Shown here: in pieces, positions 8,281-17,637 of the stretch | Numbering within the stretch: the first letter of the stretch is position 1 | How the letters are laid out: each line of letters begins with the position of its first letter | From: CBFFRJ01 sp051486985 | Lineage (GTDB): Bacteria > Pseudomonadota > Gammaproteobacteria > Enterobacterales > Enterobacteriaceae | DNA length: 64,000 bases | Direction: 5' to 3' | NCBI RefSeq assembly: GCF_051486985.1 | Contig: NZ_JAHVDV010000011.1 | Coordinates: 1 to 64,000 of the forward strand | Made by a program: the position numbers and the translations under genes | Notes under the pieces: model-generated | What the model saw: the letters and a program-made list of their open reading frames with translations, nothing else | Database searches by the model: none | Told to the model about the DNA's origin: nothing

Positions 8281-9546
8281 TTATTCCCCCTGACGCTGGT
8301 AGTCGTTACGCTGTGCGTTAGCACGGCGTTGGTCCATGATATCGCCCTGATTTGAGGACGAGGACGAGCTTGCTCCACTTGAGCCAGACGAGGAGGCAGG
8401 CGGCAGGCGCAGAAGGTTGTTCGCGCCACTGCTGTCACTCTTTGCCGCAGGGGCAGTGCCGCCTTTGAGCATTTGATCCAGCGGCAGAACCATCAGATTG
8501 CCACCTTTATCATTCACCACCACCTTGCGGGTATGGCTTAACACTTTTTCCATGGTTTCAATATAGAGACGCTCGCGGGTGATTTGCGGTGCGGCTTTAT
8601 ATTCCGGCAGGATCCGTGCGAAGCGAGCCACTTCACCCTGTGCTTCCAGGATAGTCTGCGTCTTATAGGCACGTGCCTCTTCGAGAATACGCTGCGCCTG
8701 ACCATTCGCACGCGGCTGCACTTCGTTGGTATAGGCTTCTGCTTCGCGGATGAACTGCTGTTCGTTTTCACGTGCGGCAATCGCATCGTCAAAGGCGGCT
8801 TTTACTTCTTCCGGTGGACGCGCTGCCTGGAAGTTGACGTCGAGCAGCGTAATACCCATGTTGTACGGACGCACCGTCTCTTCCAGCTCGCGCTGGGTAT
8901 CGCTACGAATAACGGTACGCCCCTCGGTGAGGATACGGTCCATGGTGTATTTGCCGATGACACCACGCAGCGCACTGTCGGTTGCCTGACGCAGGCTGTC
9001 GTCTGCGCTGGTCACGCTAAACAGGTAGCGCTCAGGATCGGTAACACGGTACTGCACGTTCATCTCAACGCGCACTACGTTTTCGTCGGAGGTCAGCATG
9101 ACGCCAGACGCCGCCAGTTCACGAACTGATTCGACGTTAACCGCCGTTACGTTATCAATGAAGGTCGGTTTCCAGTTCAGGCCGGGTTCAACCAGATGAC
9201 TGAATTTACCAAAACGCGTTACCACGCCACGTTCGGCTTCTTTAATGGTGTAGAACCCACTCGCCGCCCAGATGATCACCGCCGCTGCCGCAACAATAGT
9301 GACAATACGACCACCAATGTGCGCACGTGGGCCAGAAGGTTGTTGGCTTCCTCCGCCAGAACCGGTGCCTTTGCCACCGCCCAGACCGCCGAGCTTTTTG
9401 CTCAACTTACGGAAGATATCATCCAGATCAGGTGGTCCCTGATCGCGACCGCCTTTGTTTCCATTTCCCTCAGAGTTGCCGCCTGGTTTGCTGCTTCCCC
9501 ACGGGTCGCGGTCTTGTCCGTTATTACCGGGCTGATTCCACGCCAT
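8281..9546 (-). CDS. hflK: FtsH modulator HflK (SPFH/prohibitin family)
   Basis: Partner of HflC in the FtsH-regulating complex. The 421 residues begin with a cytoplasmic glycine- and asparagine-rich stretch (about 1-75), then one membrane segment (about 80-97), an SPFH domain, a coiled-coil-like charged helix and a serine-rich tail (ASSSGSSGASSSSSS). The E. coli protein has 419 residues. Upstream, 189 bp separate it from hflX and hold an ERIC element, a wider gap than the roughly 90 bp I recall for E. coli. Confidence 0.97.
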   Translation of the reverse strand: MAWNQPGNNGQDRDPWGSSKPGGNSEGNGNKGGRDQGPPDLDDIFRKLSKKLGGLGGGKGTGSGGGSQQPSGPRAHIGGRIVTIVAAAAVIIWAASGFYTIKEAERGVVTRFGKFSHLVEPGLNWKPTFIDNVTAVNVESVRELAASGVMLTSDENVVRVEMNVQYRVTDPERYLFSVTSADDSLRQATDSALRGVIGKYTMDRILTEGRTVIRSDTQRELEETVRPYNMGITLLDVNFQAARPPEEVKAAFDDAIAARENEQQFIREAEAYTNEVQPRANGQAQRILEEARAYKTQTILEAQGEVARFARILPEYKAAPQITRERLYIETMEKVLSHTRKVVVNDKGGNLMVLPLDQMLKGGTAPAAKSDSSGANNLLRLPPASSSGSSGASSSSSSNQGDIMDQRRANAQRNDYQRQGE

Positions 9547-9574
9547 GTATGTGCTCCATATTTGTTATGCGGTG

Positions 9575-9702
9575 CTATACCTATGTCTTTTGTGCTGCAT
9601 GTGCGTTGGCCACACCCATCAACCTCAGTTACATAGTTCACTATGCTCCTGAGGATTTATGGGCTTGCCGCCTTCCTGCAGCTCAAAATCCAAAAGGTAT
9701 AG
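9575..9702. repeat. ERIC element between hflX and hflK
   Basis: An imperfect palindrome of 128 bp with exact 8-bp ends CTATACCT / AGGTATAG. The interior matches the enterobacterial repetitive intergenic consensus: GCATGTGCGTTGGC, CTCCTGAGGAT and CTTGCCGCCTTCCTGCA. It sits inside the hfq-hflX-hflKC transcription unit and would be transcribed as a long hairpin. Confidence 0.85.
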
Positions 9703-9735
9703 AGGCGAAAAAATCTTCAAGCCATCTCCAACCGG

Positions 9736-11016
9736 TCAGACGACATAGTCTTCCAGTGCCGGTTCTTGTTTACAGAGGCGACGCCAGTCCACAATCGGCA
9801 TGCGCACCTGCATACCCAGACTCCCGTCCTCCTCCATCCACTCTTTTTCGATGGCCTGAAGCTGATAAAAACGACTTCTCAGGCGCCCCTCTTTGGCTGG
9901 TAAACGCAAGGTATGTTGCGCCACCTCGCCAGACAGACGCTCTGTTAAAGCCTGAAATAACAGTGATACACCCTCTCCGGTCTGGGCAGATAACCAGACC
10001 CGAATGGGTTTATTTTCTTCATCCCGGTCGATACGTGGCTCAAAATCGTCCAGCATATCAATCTTGTTCATCACCAGCAGCGTCGGGATTTCATGCGCAT
10101 CGATCTCTTCGAGCACAATGTTTACGGCTTCAATATTGTCCTGCAACCGCACATCGGCGGCGTCAATGACGTGTAAAAGCAACGTCGCCTGCCGGGTTTC
10201 CTGTAGCGTCGCTTTAAACGCGGCCACCAGATCATGTGGCAGATGGCGGATGAAGCCAACGGTATCCGCCAGCACGGTTTCCCCTACGTCAGCAACATCA
10301 ATACGACGCAGGGTCGGATCCAGCGTGGCGAAGAGTTGATCCGCCGCGTACACCCGGGCCTCGGTTATCTGATTAAACAGTGAGGATTTGCCGGCGTTGG
10401 TATACCCCACCAGCGACACCGTAGGAATATCCGCTTTCATACGCGAGCGGCGTCCCTGTTCACGCTGCTTTTCCACTTTCTCAAGCCGCGAGAGGATTTG
10501 CATAATACGATTACGCAGTAAACGACGGTCGGTTTCGAGCTGGGTTTCACCAGGGCCACGCAAACCAATCCCGCCTTTTTGTCTTTCAAGGTGGGTCCAG
10601 CCACGCACCAGGCGCGTAGCTAAATGGCGCAACTGCGCCAGCTCAACCTGCAGCTTACCTTCATGGGTACGCGCACGTTGGGCGAAAATATCGAGAATCA
10701 GACCTGTGCGGTCAATTACGCGACATTCGCATAAACGTTCCAGGTTGCGTTCCTGGGCCGGACTCAATGCGTGATCAAATAAAACAACAGAAGCCCCTGT
10801 CGCTTTTACGGCTTCCGCAATTTCGACAGCCTTACCTTCACCTACAAAATACTTTGGGTGCGGCGCTTTACGGCTACCAGTAATCACCTGCATTGCTTCG
10901 ACACCGGCAGAAGAGACCAGAGATTCAAACTCCTGGAGATCTTCCATATCTTTGTCTTGCGAAAAATAGATGTGTACCAGCACCGCCTGCTCACCGGCTT
11001 CATAACGGTCAAACAA
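9736..11016 (-). CDS. hflX: Ribosome-splitting GTPase HflX
   Basis: A GTPase that binds the 50S subunit and splits stalled 70S ribosomes under heat stress. The 426 residues equal the E. coli length. The N-terminal HflX domain carries the glycine-rich segment GIGLRGPGETQLETDRRLL. The G domain has GYTNAGKSSLFN (P-loop), DTVGFIRHLP (G3) and NKIDML (G4). It lies 75 bp downstream of hfq as in E. coli. Confidence 0.97.
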   Translation of the reverse strand: MFDRYEAGEQAVLVHIYFSQDKDMEDLQEFESLVSSAGVEAMQVITGSRKAPHPKYFVGEGKAVEIAEAVKATGASVVLFDHALSPAQERNLERLCECRVIDRTGLILDIFAQRARTHEGKLQVELAQLRHLATRLVRGWTHLERQKGGIGLRGPGETQLETDRRLLRNRIMQILSRLEKVEKQREQGRRSRMKADIPTVSLVGYTNAGKSSLFNQITEARVYAADQLFATLDPTLRRIDVADVGETVLADTVGFIRHLPHDLVAAFKATLQETRQATLLLHVIDAADVRLQDNIEAVNIVLEEIDAHEIPTLLVMNKIDMLDDFEPRIDRDEENKPIRVWLSAQTGEGVSLLFQALTERLSGEVAQHTLRLPAKEGRLRSRFYQLQAIEKEWMEEDGSLGMQVRMPIVDWRRLCKQEPALEDYVV

Positions 11017-11090
11017 GCGTAAACTCTCCTAAAATACCAGCGGGGAACTCAGAATCCTGGCTCCCCGACATGGAAATACAGCCATCAACC

Positions 11091-11396
11091 TTATTCGGTT
11101 TCTTCGCTGTCCTGCTGCGCAGAAGCCTGTGCATTGCTACCATGATGGTAGTTACTGCCCGTGCCGCCACCCGCGTTGTTGCTATGATGTGAAACCGGGC
11201 GAGACGGGACAACAGTAGAAATAGCATGCTTATAGACCATCTGGCTGACCGTGTTTTTCAACAGGATCACGAACTGATCGAAAGACTCAATTTGCCCTTG
11301 CAGCTTAATACCATTCACCAAATAAATTGAAACTGGAACACGTTCCCGACGCAGTGCGTTCAGGAACGGATCTTGTAAAGATTGCCCCTTAGCCAT
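11091..11396 (-). CDS. hfq: RNA chaperone Hfq
   Basis: A hexameric Sm-like protein that pairs small RNAs with target mRNAs. Of 101 residues, the Sm core (7-66) is unchanged from E. coli: Q8 and D9 in SLQDPFLN, and YKHAIST at about 55-61, which form the proximal RNA-binding face. The tail (70-101) is disordered, with a histidine- and asparagine-rich segment and an acidic end DSEETE. It lies between miaA and hflX. Confidence 0.98.
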   Translation of the reverse strand: MAKGQSLQDPFLNALRRERVPVSIYLVNGIKLQGQIESFDQFVILLKNTVSQMVYKHAISTVVPSRPVSHHSNNAGGGTGSNYHHGSNAQASAQQDSEETE

Positions 11397-11492
11397 TCTA
11401 TCTTTTCCTTATATGCTTGTTTTGTACTTAGAACCCGGGAGTTCTGAAAACTGCGTAAAATTTTGCGCACGATACTAGTTAATTGTACACAC

Positions 11493-12443
11493 TCAACCCG
11501 CTATAGCACCAATAACCTGTAACACATCGTTGTATGAATGTTGCGGCTTTTCACTGTCTAACCAGTGAACGCCCTCCCACCCACGCAACCAGGTAATCTG
11601 CCGCTTGGCTAACTGCCTCGTAGCGCAAACACCTCTGTAAACCATTTCGTCGTATGAAATCTCACCGGCGATGTAAGACCACATCTGGCGATATCCCACG
11701 CAACGAATGGAAGGCATGTCCGTATGCAAATCACCGCGGGCAAATAAAGCCCGCACTTCTGCTTCAAAACCTGAAGCCAACATCTGATGAAACCGCTGCT
11801 CAATTCGCTGATGGAGCAGTTCACGGCTCGCCGGGGCGATGGCGAACTGATGCACCTGATACGGCAGAGCGTCTCCTGACGTTTGCGTCAGATCTGTTAA
11901 AGTTTTACCCGAAATGAAAAAAACTTCCAGTGCCCGGGAAAGCCTTTGCGGATCATTCGGATGGATTCGCGCTGCGGCGACAGGATCGATCTCCTGTAAC
12001 TGCCGATGTAGCGCATCCCACCCACGCTCTGCTGCTTGTTTTTCAATCTCGGCTCTTACTGTCGGGTCTGCGGAAGGCAGTGGTGAAAGCCCTTCCAGCA
12101 ACGCTTTGAAGTAGAGCATAGTGCCACCTACCAGCAGAGGAATACGCCCTGCTGCAGTGATCTCCTCCATCTCAGCCAGCGCATCACGTCGGAAATCCGC
12201 TGCGGAATAAGCCTGAGAAGGATCGCGAATATCCAGTAAACGATGGGGAGCGGCACGCAATTCATCGGCATTCGGCTTCGCCGTCCCGATGTCCATCCCT
12301 TGATAGATAAGGGCGGAATCGACGCTTATCAACTCAACTGGCAAAACTTTACGTAACTCAATGGCGAGCGCCGTCTTGCCGGAGGCGGTCGGCCCCATCA
12401 AAAAAATCGCCTTTGGCAGGCCAGCTTTACTTACATCACTCAT
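11493..12443 (-). CDS. miaA: tRNA dimethylallyltransferase MiaA
   Basis: Transfers a dimethylallyl group from DMAPP to N6 of A37 in tRNAs reading UNN codons. The 316 residues match E. coli. Visible are the P-loop GPTASGKTALAIEL (17-30), the DSALIYQGMDIGTAKP segment for tRNA/A37 recognition and the insertion domain in the middle. It overlaps the mutL stop by 8 bp, so the two are coupled. Promoters for hfq are known to lie within miaA in E. coli. Confidence 0.97.
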   Translation of the reverse strand: MSDVSKAGLPKAIFLMGPTASGKTALAIELRKVLPVELISVDSALIYQGMDIGTAKPNADELRAAPHRLLDIRDPSQAYSAADFRRDALAEMEEITAAGRIPLLVGGTMLYFKALLEGLSPLPSADPTVRAEIEKQAAERGWDALHRQLQEIDPVAAARIHPNDPQRLSRALEVFFISGKTLTDLTQTSGDALPYQVHQFAIAPASRELLHQRIEQRFHQMLASGFEAEVRALFARGDLHTDMPSIRCVGYRQMWSYIAGEISYDEMVYRGVCATRQLAKRQITWLRGWEGVHWLDSEKPQHSYNDVLQVIGAIAG

Positions 12444-14295
12444 GTTTCAGGGCGTTCATCGCCATAGATAAATCAACAGGTTGTAATAAACCACCCGGTG
12501 GATTTTTCACCAGATGCGGACAAAGACGTTCGACGTCGGTCAATAGAGTAATGGCCTGTGCCATATTCCACTGGCCGGGTTCGCTGGCCAGATGGCGGGC
12601 AATCCACTGAGCAGTATTCACCGCATCAATCGTTGTCTGCTGCGCCAGGTAGCCTATCAGTTCAGGAATCAAGATTTGTAAATTTTGTTGGCGTAAGGGT
12701 AAAGGCACCGCACGCAGCGTCACGTAATGACCATCGGGAACAAATTCAATCCCCATTTCCGCCAGAACATCCTGCGCCTGCGTTAAGGTGGCACGCTCTT
12801 GCGATGAGACTTTAAGGCGCACGGGGATCAACAGCGGTTGGCCGCAGACCGGGCCCGTTTGAGGCGAAAGCTGGCGGTATCGCAACCAGCGCTCGGCTAC
12901 AGGAAGCGCCAGCAACATCAACGCACCTTCGCGTTCAAGCAGAGCATACGCCGGCGGCACAATGGTCAGTACCCGGCCAAAACTCTGATTGTGGGCCTCC
13001 GGCGCAGCTCTATTTTCAGCCGGCTTACTGTCTACTACAGGAGTATCTTCTGGCGTTTCCAGCAGTTGGCGGTACAAGGCCCCCTGCTTTTTCTGATAAC
13101 CCGGCTGTGCATTGGGCCAGGCAGGCTGGCGTGCAGAAGAGGCGCCCGATAATGTGCCTGTCGAGGCAGGCTCGCGCAGCACAGAAGGTTCACGACTCAC
13201 CGCAGGTTCTGCAAACTGATTGCGACCCGCCGCTACCCGGTTTTCCACAATAGTACGCGGGGCAACGTCATCCTTTAGCGGCAGTGACGTCTCAGCCTGC
13301 TGCTGAAGTACGCTCAGAACGCCCTGATAAATAAAGTCATGGACTAATCGTGACTGATGAAAGCGCACCTCATGTTTTGCCGGATGCACGTTCACATCCA
13401 CCTGATGTGGGTCAATCTCAAGGTAAAGCACAAAGGCGGGCTGCTGCTCGGCCCCCAGCTTGTCTTCGCAGGCCTGGCGGATGGCATGATTGATCAGCCG
13501 GTCACGCATCATACGACCATTCACATAGCAGTACTGAATTTCAGCCAGTGCAGAAGAGGTTGCCGTGGGTTCCGCTACCCATCCGCGCAGGGCAAGATCG
13601 CCATGTTGCCACTCAATGGCCAGCGCCTTTTCAAGAAACGCCGTCCCGCAGATTGCGCCCAGTCGACGCTCATGCTGCCCACCCTCAGGAACGGCACGAT
13701 ACTGGCGTACCATTTTTCCGTTATGACTGAGATTAATAGTGACATCAAAGCGGGCCAACGCAATTCGCCGCACGACCTCATCGATATGGGTAAATTCCGT
13801 TTTTTCGGTACGCATAAATTTACGGCGAGCGGGGGTGTTGTAAAACAGGTCCAGCACTTCAAGCGTGGTGCCGACCGGATGGGCCGCCGGTTTGACGGTG
13901 ACGTCCATGTCTCGTCCCTCGGCATACGCCTGCCAGGCTTCCGCCTGCTCCGCCGTACGCGAGGTGAGCATCAGACGAGAGACGGAACTGATACTCGCGA
14001 GGGCTTCTCCACGAAATCCAAGGCTGATAATGGCTTCGAGATCGTCCAGAGAGGCAATTTTACTGGTGGCGTGACGCGCCAGCGCCAGCGCCAGCTCCTC
14101 TTTTTTAATTCCGCATCCATTATCACGAATGCGGATAAGCTTCGCACCACCACGTTCAATGTCGATATCGATGCGGGTTGCTCCCGCATCGATACTATTT
14201 TCAACCAGCTCCTTCACCACCGATGCAGGACGCTCCACCACTTCGCCAGCGGCGATCTGGTTCGCAAGCTGTGGCGGCAAAACCTGAATCGGCAT
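12436..14295 (-). CDS. mutL: DNA mismatch repair protein MutL
   Basis: An ATP-gated dimer linking MutS mismatch recognition to MutH nicking and UvrD unwinding. The 619 residues include the N-terminal GHKL ATPase (ELVENSIDAGA near residue 31, IRDNGCGI near 56, GFRGEALASI near 93) and the C-terminal dimerisation domain. The central linker (about 335-430) is variable. No DQHA..E endonuclease motif is seen, as expected for a species with MutH. It lies 9 bp after amiB. Confidence 0.98.
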   Translation of the reverse strand: MPIQVLPPQLANQIAAGEVVERPASVVKELVENSIDAGATRIDIDIERGGAKLIRIRDNGCGIKKEELALALARHATSKIASLDDLEAIISLGFRGEALASISSVSRLMLTSRTAEQAEAWQAYAEGRDMDVTVKPAAHPVGTTLEVLDLFYNTPARRKFMRTEKTEFTHIDEVVRRIALARFDVTINLSHNGKMVRQYRAVPEGGQHERRLGAICGTAFLEKALAIEWQHGDLALRGWVAEPTATSSALAEIQYCYVNGRMMRDRLINHAIRQACEDKLGAEQQPAFVLYLEIDPHQVDVNVHPAKHEVRFHQSRLVHDFIYQGVLSVLQQQAETSLPLKDDVAPRTIVENRVAAGRNQFAEPAVSREPSVLREPASTGTLSGASSARQPAWPNAQPGYQKKQGALYRQLLETPEDTPVVDSKPAENRAAPEAHNQSFGRVLTIVPPAYALLEREGALMLLALPVAERWLRYRQLSPQTGPVCGQPLLIPVRLKVSSQERATLTQAQDVLAEMGIEFVPDGHYVTLRAVPLPLRQQNLQILIPELIGYLAQQTTIDAVNTAQWIARHLASEPGQWNMAQAITLLTDVERLCPHLVKNPPGGLLQPVDLSMAMNALKHE

Positions 14296-14304
14296 GAAGA
14301 CTCC

Positions 14305-15642
14305 TTAGTTAAAAAATCCGCGTGAAGAGGTTTCCGCACTGGCGGTTTGCGCGGTACCGCCCTGTGGCGCAGACTGCAACGGATGCGCCTGGAAATAGGT
14401 TCGCAAACCATTGTAAATGGCTTCAGCTAACTGCTGCTGGTAGTCATCGCTGTCCAGCAGGCGTTCTTCACTGTTATTACTGATAAATCCGGTCTCGACC
14501 AGCACCGACGGGATATCCGGCGAGCGCAGCACACCGAGGCTGGCATGTTCAGGCCGACGCTTATGCAGGGCGCCAATTTGCGAAAGCTGCGTAAGCATCT
14601 TGGCGGCAACATCATACCCGACCCGCTGAGAATGACCGAACTGTAAATCCAGCACCGCCTGGCTCAGGTAGGGATCGGATTGACTGTTCGCCAGAACATC
14701 ACCTGCACCACCCAGCAGTTCAGACTGCTTCTCATGCTCTTCAAGCCAGTTTGCCATTTCGCTGTTGGCCCGGCGATTGGACAAGACCCACACTGAAGCC
14801 CCGGTGGCGCTGCGGTTTGGTGCCGCATCGGCGTGAATCGACACCAGGAAATTGGCATTCTGTTTGCGGGCCACGTCAGAACGCCCCATCACCGAAATGA
14901 AGTAATCGCCATCGCGGGTCAGGACCGCTTTAAACATTGGATCGGCATTGAGTAAGGTACGCAGTTTGCGCGCGACAGCAATGGTGACATTCTTCTCCTG
15001 CGTGCCGCCAGGCCCAATAGCGCCGGGATCCTGACCACCGTGTCCTGCGTCAATAGCGATAATCACCTTATCACCCGTTGCCGCACGCGCCTGGACCGCA
15101 GGGCGCACTGACGAATTGCTGCTGGTGACGCTGGTAATACGGTCATTGTCCGATTTAAACGGGTTACGCGCAGGCTCGGCTGGACGCGGAGCAACAGCCG
15201 GTGTCTCTACGCGCTGCACCACGGCTTTTGGCGGTGGTGGCGGTGGCGGCGGTGGAACATCCGCATCAATGGTGAACACCACGGAATATCCCGCGCCATT
15301 TTGCTGCTTCACCGCGCGGGTTTTACCGTTTTGCGTAAGGTCGACCACCAGACGTAGCGACTGGTTATCTTTCGGCGTGCCTGAACGAATACTTTTCACC
15401 AGATTATTGCCGCTGAACTGCAACGGCAGACCCTGGATAATGCCCGTCTGCTTGATGTCCAGTGCCACGCTGCGTTTTCCTTCCTGCGAAAACGCATACT
15501 CCGGGTCGCCCATAAAACTAAAGGTAATGCGGGCCTGAGCGTCACCATTCGAGACCTGAATATCAGACAAACTGGCCGCACCGGCCTGGGTGCAGAGCAA
15601 AATGAACGCTGCAGCCAGCCAACTTTTTACGCGATAAATCAT
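14305..15642 (-). CDS. amiB: N-acetylmuramoyl-L-alanine amidase AmiB
   Basis: A periplasmic zinc amidase that splits septal peptidoglycan during division and is activated by EnvC. The 445 residues start with a signal peptide (about 1-22, cut after AGA), then the AMIN septum-targeting domain (about 25-125), a linker with nine consecutive prolines (encoded at 15229-15255) and the Amidase_3 domain with DAGHGGQDPGAIGP, SIHADA and VLVETGFISN. The proline run is a probable EF-P-dependent stall site, and efp, epmA and epmB are all in this window. Confidence 0.96.
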   Translation of the reverse strand: MIYRVKSWLAAAFILLCTQAGAASLSDIQVSNGDAQARITFSFMGDPEYAFSQEGKRSVALDIKQTGIIQGLPLQFSGNNLVKSIRSGTPKDNQSLRLVVDLTQNGKTRAVKQQNGAGYSVVFTIDADVPPPPPPPPPKAVVQRVETPAVAPRPAEPARNPFKSDNDRITSVTSSNSSVRPAVQARAATGDKVIIAIDAGHGGQDPGAIGPGGTQEKNVTIAVARKLRTLLNADPMFKAVLTRDGDYFISVMGRSDVARKQNANFLVSIHADAAPNRSATGASVWVLSNRRANSEMANWLEEHEKQSELLGGAGDVLANSQSDPYLSQAVLDLQFGHSQRVGYDVAAKMLTQLSQIGALHKRRPEHASLGVLRSPDIPSVLVETGFISNNSEERLLDSDDYQQQLAEAIYNGLRTYFQAHPLQSAPQGGTAQTASAETSSRGFFN

Positions 15643-15658
15643 CCCGTCATCCCTAAAA

Positions 15659-16120
15659 CTAACTGGCTAAACGTGCAAGTAACGAAACGCCAGATGAGGA
15701 AACAGCAGTAATGCGCGCCTCACGCCCCTGCGCCTTGTAATCAATATGGATTTCGACATCCGGGTCAGGCAGTACACCCGCGCCTTGTTGCGGCCACTCG
15801 ACCAGACAAATTGCGTCGTTGGCAAAATAGTCGCGGATCCCCATAAATTCCAGCTCCTCAGGATCCGCAAGACGATACAGGTCAAAGTGATACACGTTTA
15901 CGCCTGCCAGCGTATAGGGTTCGACCAGCGTATAGGTCGGGCTTTTTACATTTCCGCTATGGCCGAGCGCCTGGAGAAAGCCCCGGCTAAAGGTGGTTTT
16001 GCCTGCCCCAAGGTCACCGTAGAGATAAATCACTGTTGCGCCATCGCAAGCCTGTGCCATACGTTGGCCAAAATCCAGGGTCGCCTGCTCGTCAGGTAAA
16101 GGAATTACTTGGTTCATCAT
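15659..16120 (-). CDS. tsaE: tRNA threonylcarbamoyladenosine biosynthesis ATPase TsaE
   Basis: The ATPase of the TsaBDE complex that makes t6A37 in ANN-decoding tRNAs. At 153 residues, the P-loop YGDLGAGKTTFSRGFL (about 34-49), SPTYTLVEPY and LVEWPQQG are family hallmarks. The ATG overlaps the nnr stop by 4 bp (16117-16120), so translation is coupled. amiB follows after 16 bp. Confidence 0.96.
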   Translation of the reverse strand: MMNQVIPLPDEQATLDFGQRMAQACDGATVIYLYGDLGAGKTTFSRGFLQALGHSGNVKSPTYTLVEPYTLAGVNVYHFDLYRLADPEELEFMGIRDYFANDAICLVEWPQQGAGVLPDPDVEIHIDYKAQGREARITAVSSSGVSLLARLAS

Positions 16121-17637
16121 TCGGTATCACTAACATCCGGGTTAACTACACGCACCAGCGTGGAAAAAAGATCGGTCGCCAGCATGCCTCGCATGCCCTG
16201 CCGTGCTGCCAGCACATCAGCCGCCGCCCCATGCGCGAGACAACCCGCGCAGGCCGCGTCATACAATTCAAATTTCTGGCCCAGTAACGCACCAATAATG
16301 CCAGAAAGGACATCACCCATCCCACCGCTCGCCATACCGGCATTGCCTGCGTCAATGATACAGGTGTTGCCACCTTCCGCACTGACTACCGTCCCGGCAC
16401 CTTTTAAAACCACAACGCCTGCGTACCGTTTTAGCAGACGCTGCGCCGAAAGTAAGCGATCACTTTCAATTTCTGCAACGGTACAGTTGAGCAGACGCGC
16501 GGCTTCACCGGGGTGTGGCGTCAGAATGCGATTGTGACGTTTATCGGGATTGATTGCCAGAAGGTTCAACGCATCGGCGTCCCAGAGCATGGGTTTGCGA
16601 AAATTCTCAATTTTTTGCAGCGCTTTTTTACCCCACTCCTGCTGACCAAGGCCGGGCCCAATAACGACTACATCGGCCCATTCCAGACTCTCCTCCAGCG
16701 ATTCAGGGGTAAGCTCATGCACCATCAGCTCGGGCCGCGCGGTGATAATCGGCGCGATATTTTCCAGGCGGGTTAAGACCCGAACCAGCCCCGCACCGGC
16801 TCGCAGGGCGGCTTCACCTGCCATACGAATTGCCCCCGCCGTGCCGTGATCGCCGCCGATAATAACCAGCCGGCCGTGGGCACCTTTATGCGACGTTGGC
16901 CGTCTTGGCGGAAACCAGTGAGGAAGCTGGGACGCATCCATTCGCGAAAGCGCCGTCTCCTGCCCGGCAAGCCAGGCCTCAAGTCCCAGGGCATGATGAT
17001 GCAGCTCGCCCACCACGTCCCGCGCCTGGCCGGTCAACAGGCCCGGTTTAAGCGCAATAAACGTGACGGTATGCGCCGCCCTGATGACGGCCCCTGGTGT
17101 AGCACCGGTCTGGGCTACCAGACCCGAGGGAATATCCAGCGCCACGACCGGTGCCGGATGGCTGTTAGCATGGGTGATCAACCCTGCGATGGGTTCTCTC
17201 GGGGCGCTGCTGATGCCGGTTCCCAACAAACCATCAATAATCAGGTCAATATCTTCTGGCCAGGCAATATCCGGGGCATGGAGGGTGCCGCCCGCCTCAA
17301 GCCAGGCATCGCGCGCGGCCTGCGCCTCCTCCGGCAGTGGTTTATCACTCTCAATGGCCAGCAAAGTGACATCGATTCCCGCAGCGACCGCAAGCCGGGC
17401 GACCACATAACCATCTCCCCCGTTATTACCGTGCCCGCATAAAATCAGCCAGCGTTGCGTGTCGGGGTAGTGGGTGTGAGCCACGTTGAAAGCCGCCAGC
17501 CCTGCCCGTTGCATCAGTTCATAAAGCGTAATGCCGAGACTGTCAGCAGCCTCTTTTTCTGCCTGCCGTAGTGCCTCCGCAGGCCAGATGGAGTGTGGTA
17601 TACTTGCTGCGTTTTTCTTCATTGTATGGTCCGTCAT
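16117..17637 (-). CDS. nnr: Bifunctional NAD(P)H-hydrate epimerase / ADP-dependent dehydratase
   Basis: Repairs hydrated NAD(P)H. The N-terminal YjeF_N domain epimerises NAD(P)HX (GHGNNGGDGYVVARL near residue 65, IDGLLGTG), and the C-terminal carbohydrate-kinase-like domain dehydrates S-NAD(P)HX using ADP (GDHGTAGAIRMAGEAALRAG, LTPHPGEAARLL, NAGMASGGMGDVLSG). The ATG at 17637 gives 506 residues beginning MTDHTMKK, as in E. coli. The open frame runs 18 codons further without family support. This start codon shares the palindrome CATG (17635-17638) with queG on the other strand. Confidence 0.95.
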   Translation of the reverse strand: MTDHTMKKNAASIPHSIWPAEALRQAEKEAADSLGITLYELMQRAGLAAFNVAHTHYPDTQRWLILCGHGNNGGDGYVVARLAVAAGIDVTLLAIESDKPLPEEAQAARDAWLEAGGTLHAPDIAWPEDIDLIIDGLLGTGISSAPREPIAGLITHANSHPAPVVALDIPSGLVAQTGATPGAVIRAAHTVTFIALKPGLLTGQARDVVGELHHHALGLEAWLAGQETALSRMDASQLPHWFPPRRPTSHKGAHGRLVIIGGDHGTAGAIRMAGEAALRAGAGLVRVLTRLENIAPIITARPELMVHELTPESLEESLEWADVVVIGPGLGQQEWGKKALQKIENFRKPMLWDADALNLLAINPDKRHNRILTPHPGEAARLLNCTVAEIESDRLLSAQRLLKRYAGVVVLKGAGTVVSAEGGNTCIIDAGNAGMASGGMGDVLSGIIGALLGQKFELYDAACAGCLAHGAAADVLAARQGMRGMLATDLFSTLVRVVNPDVSDTE

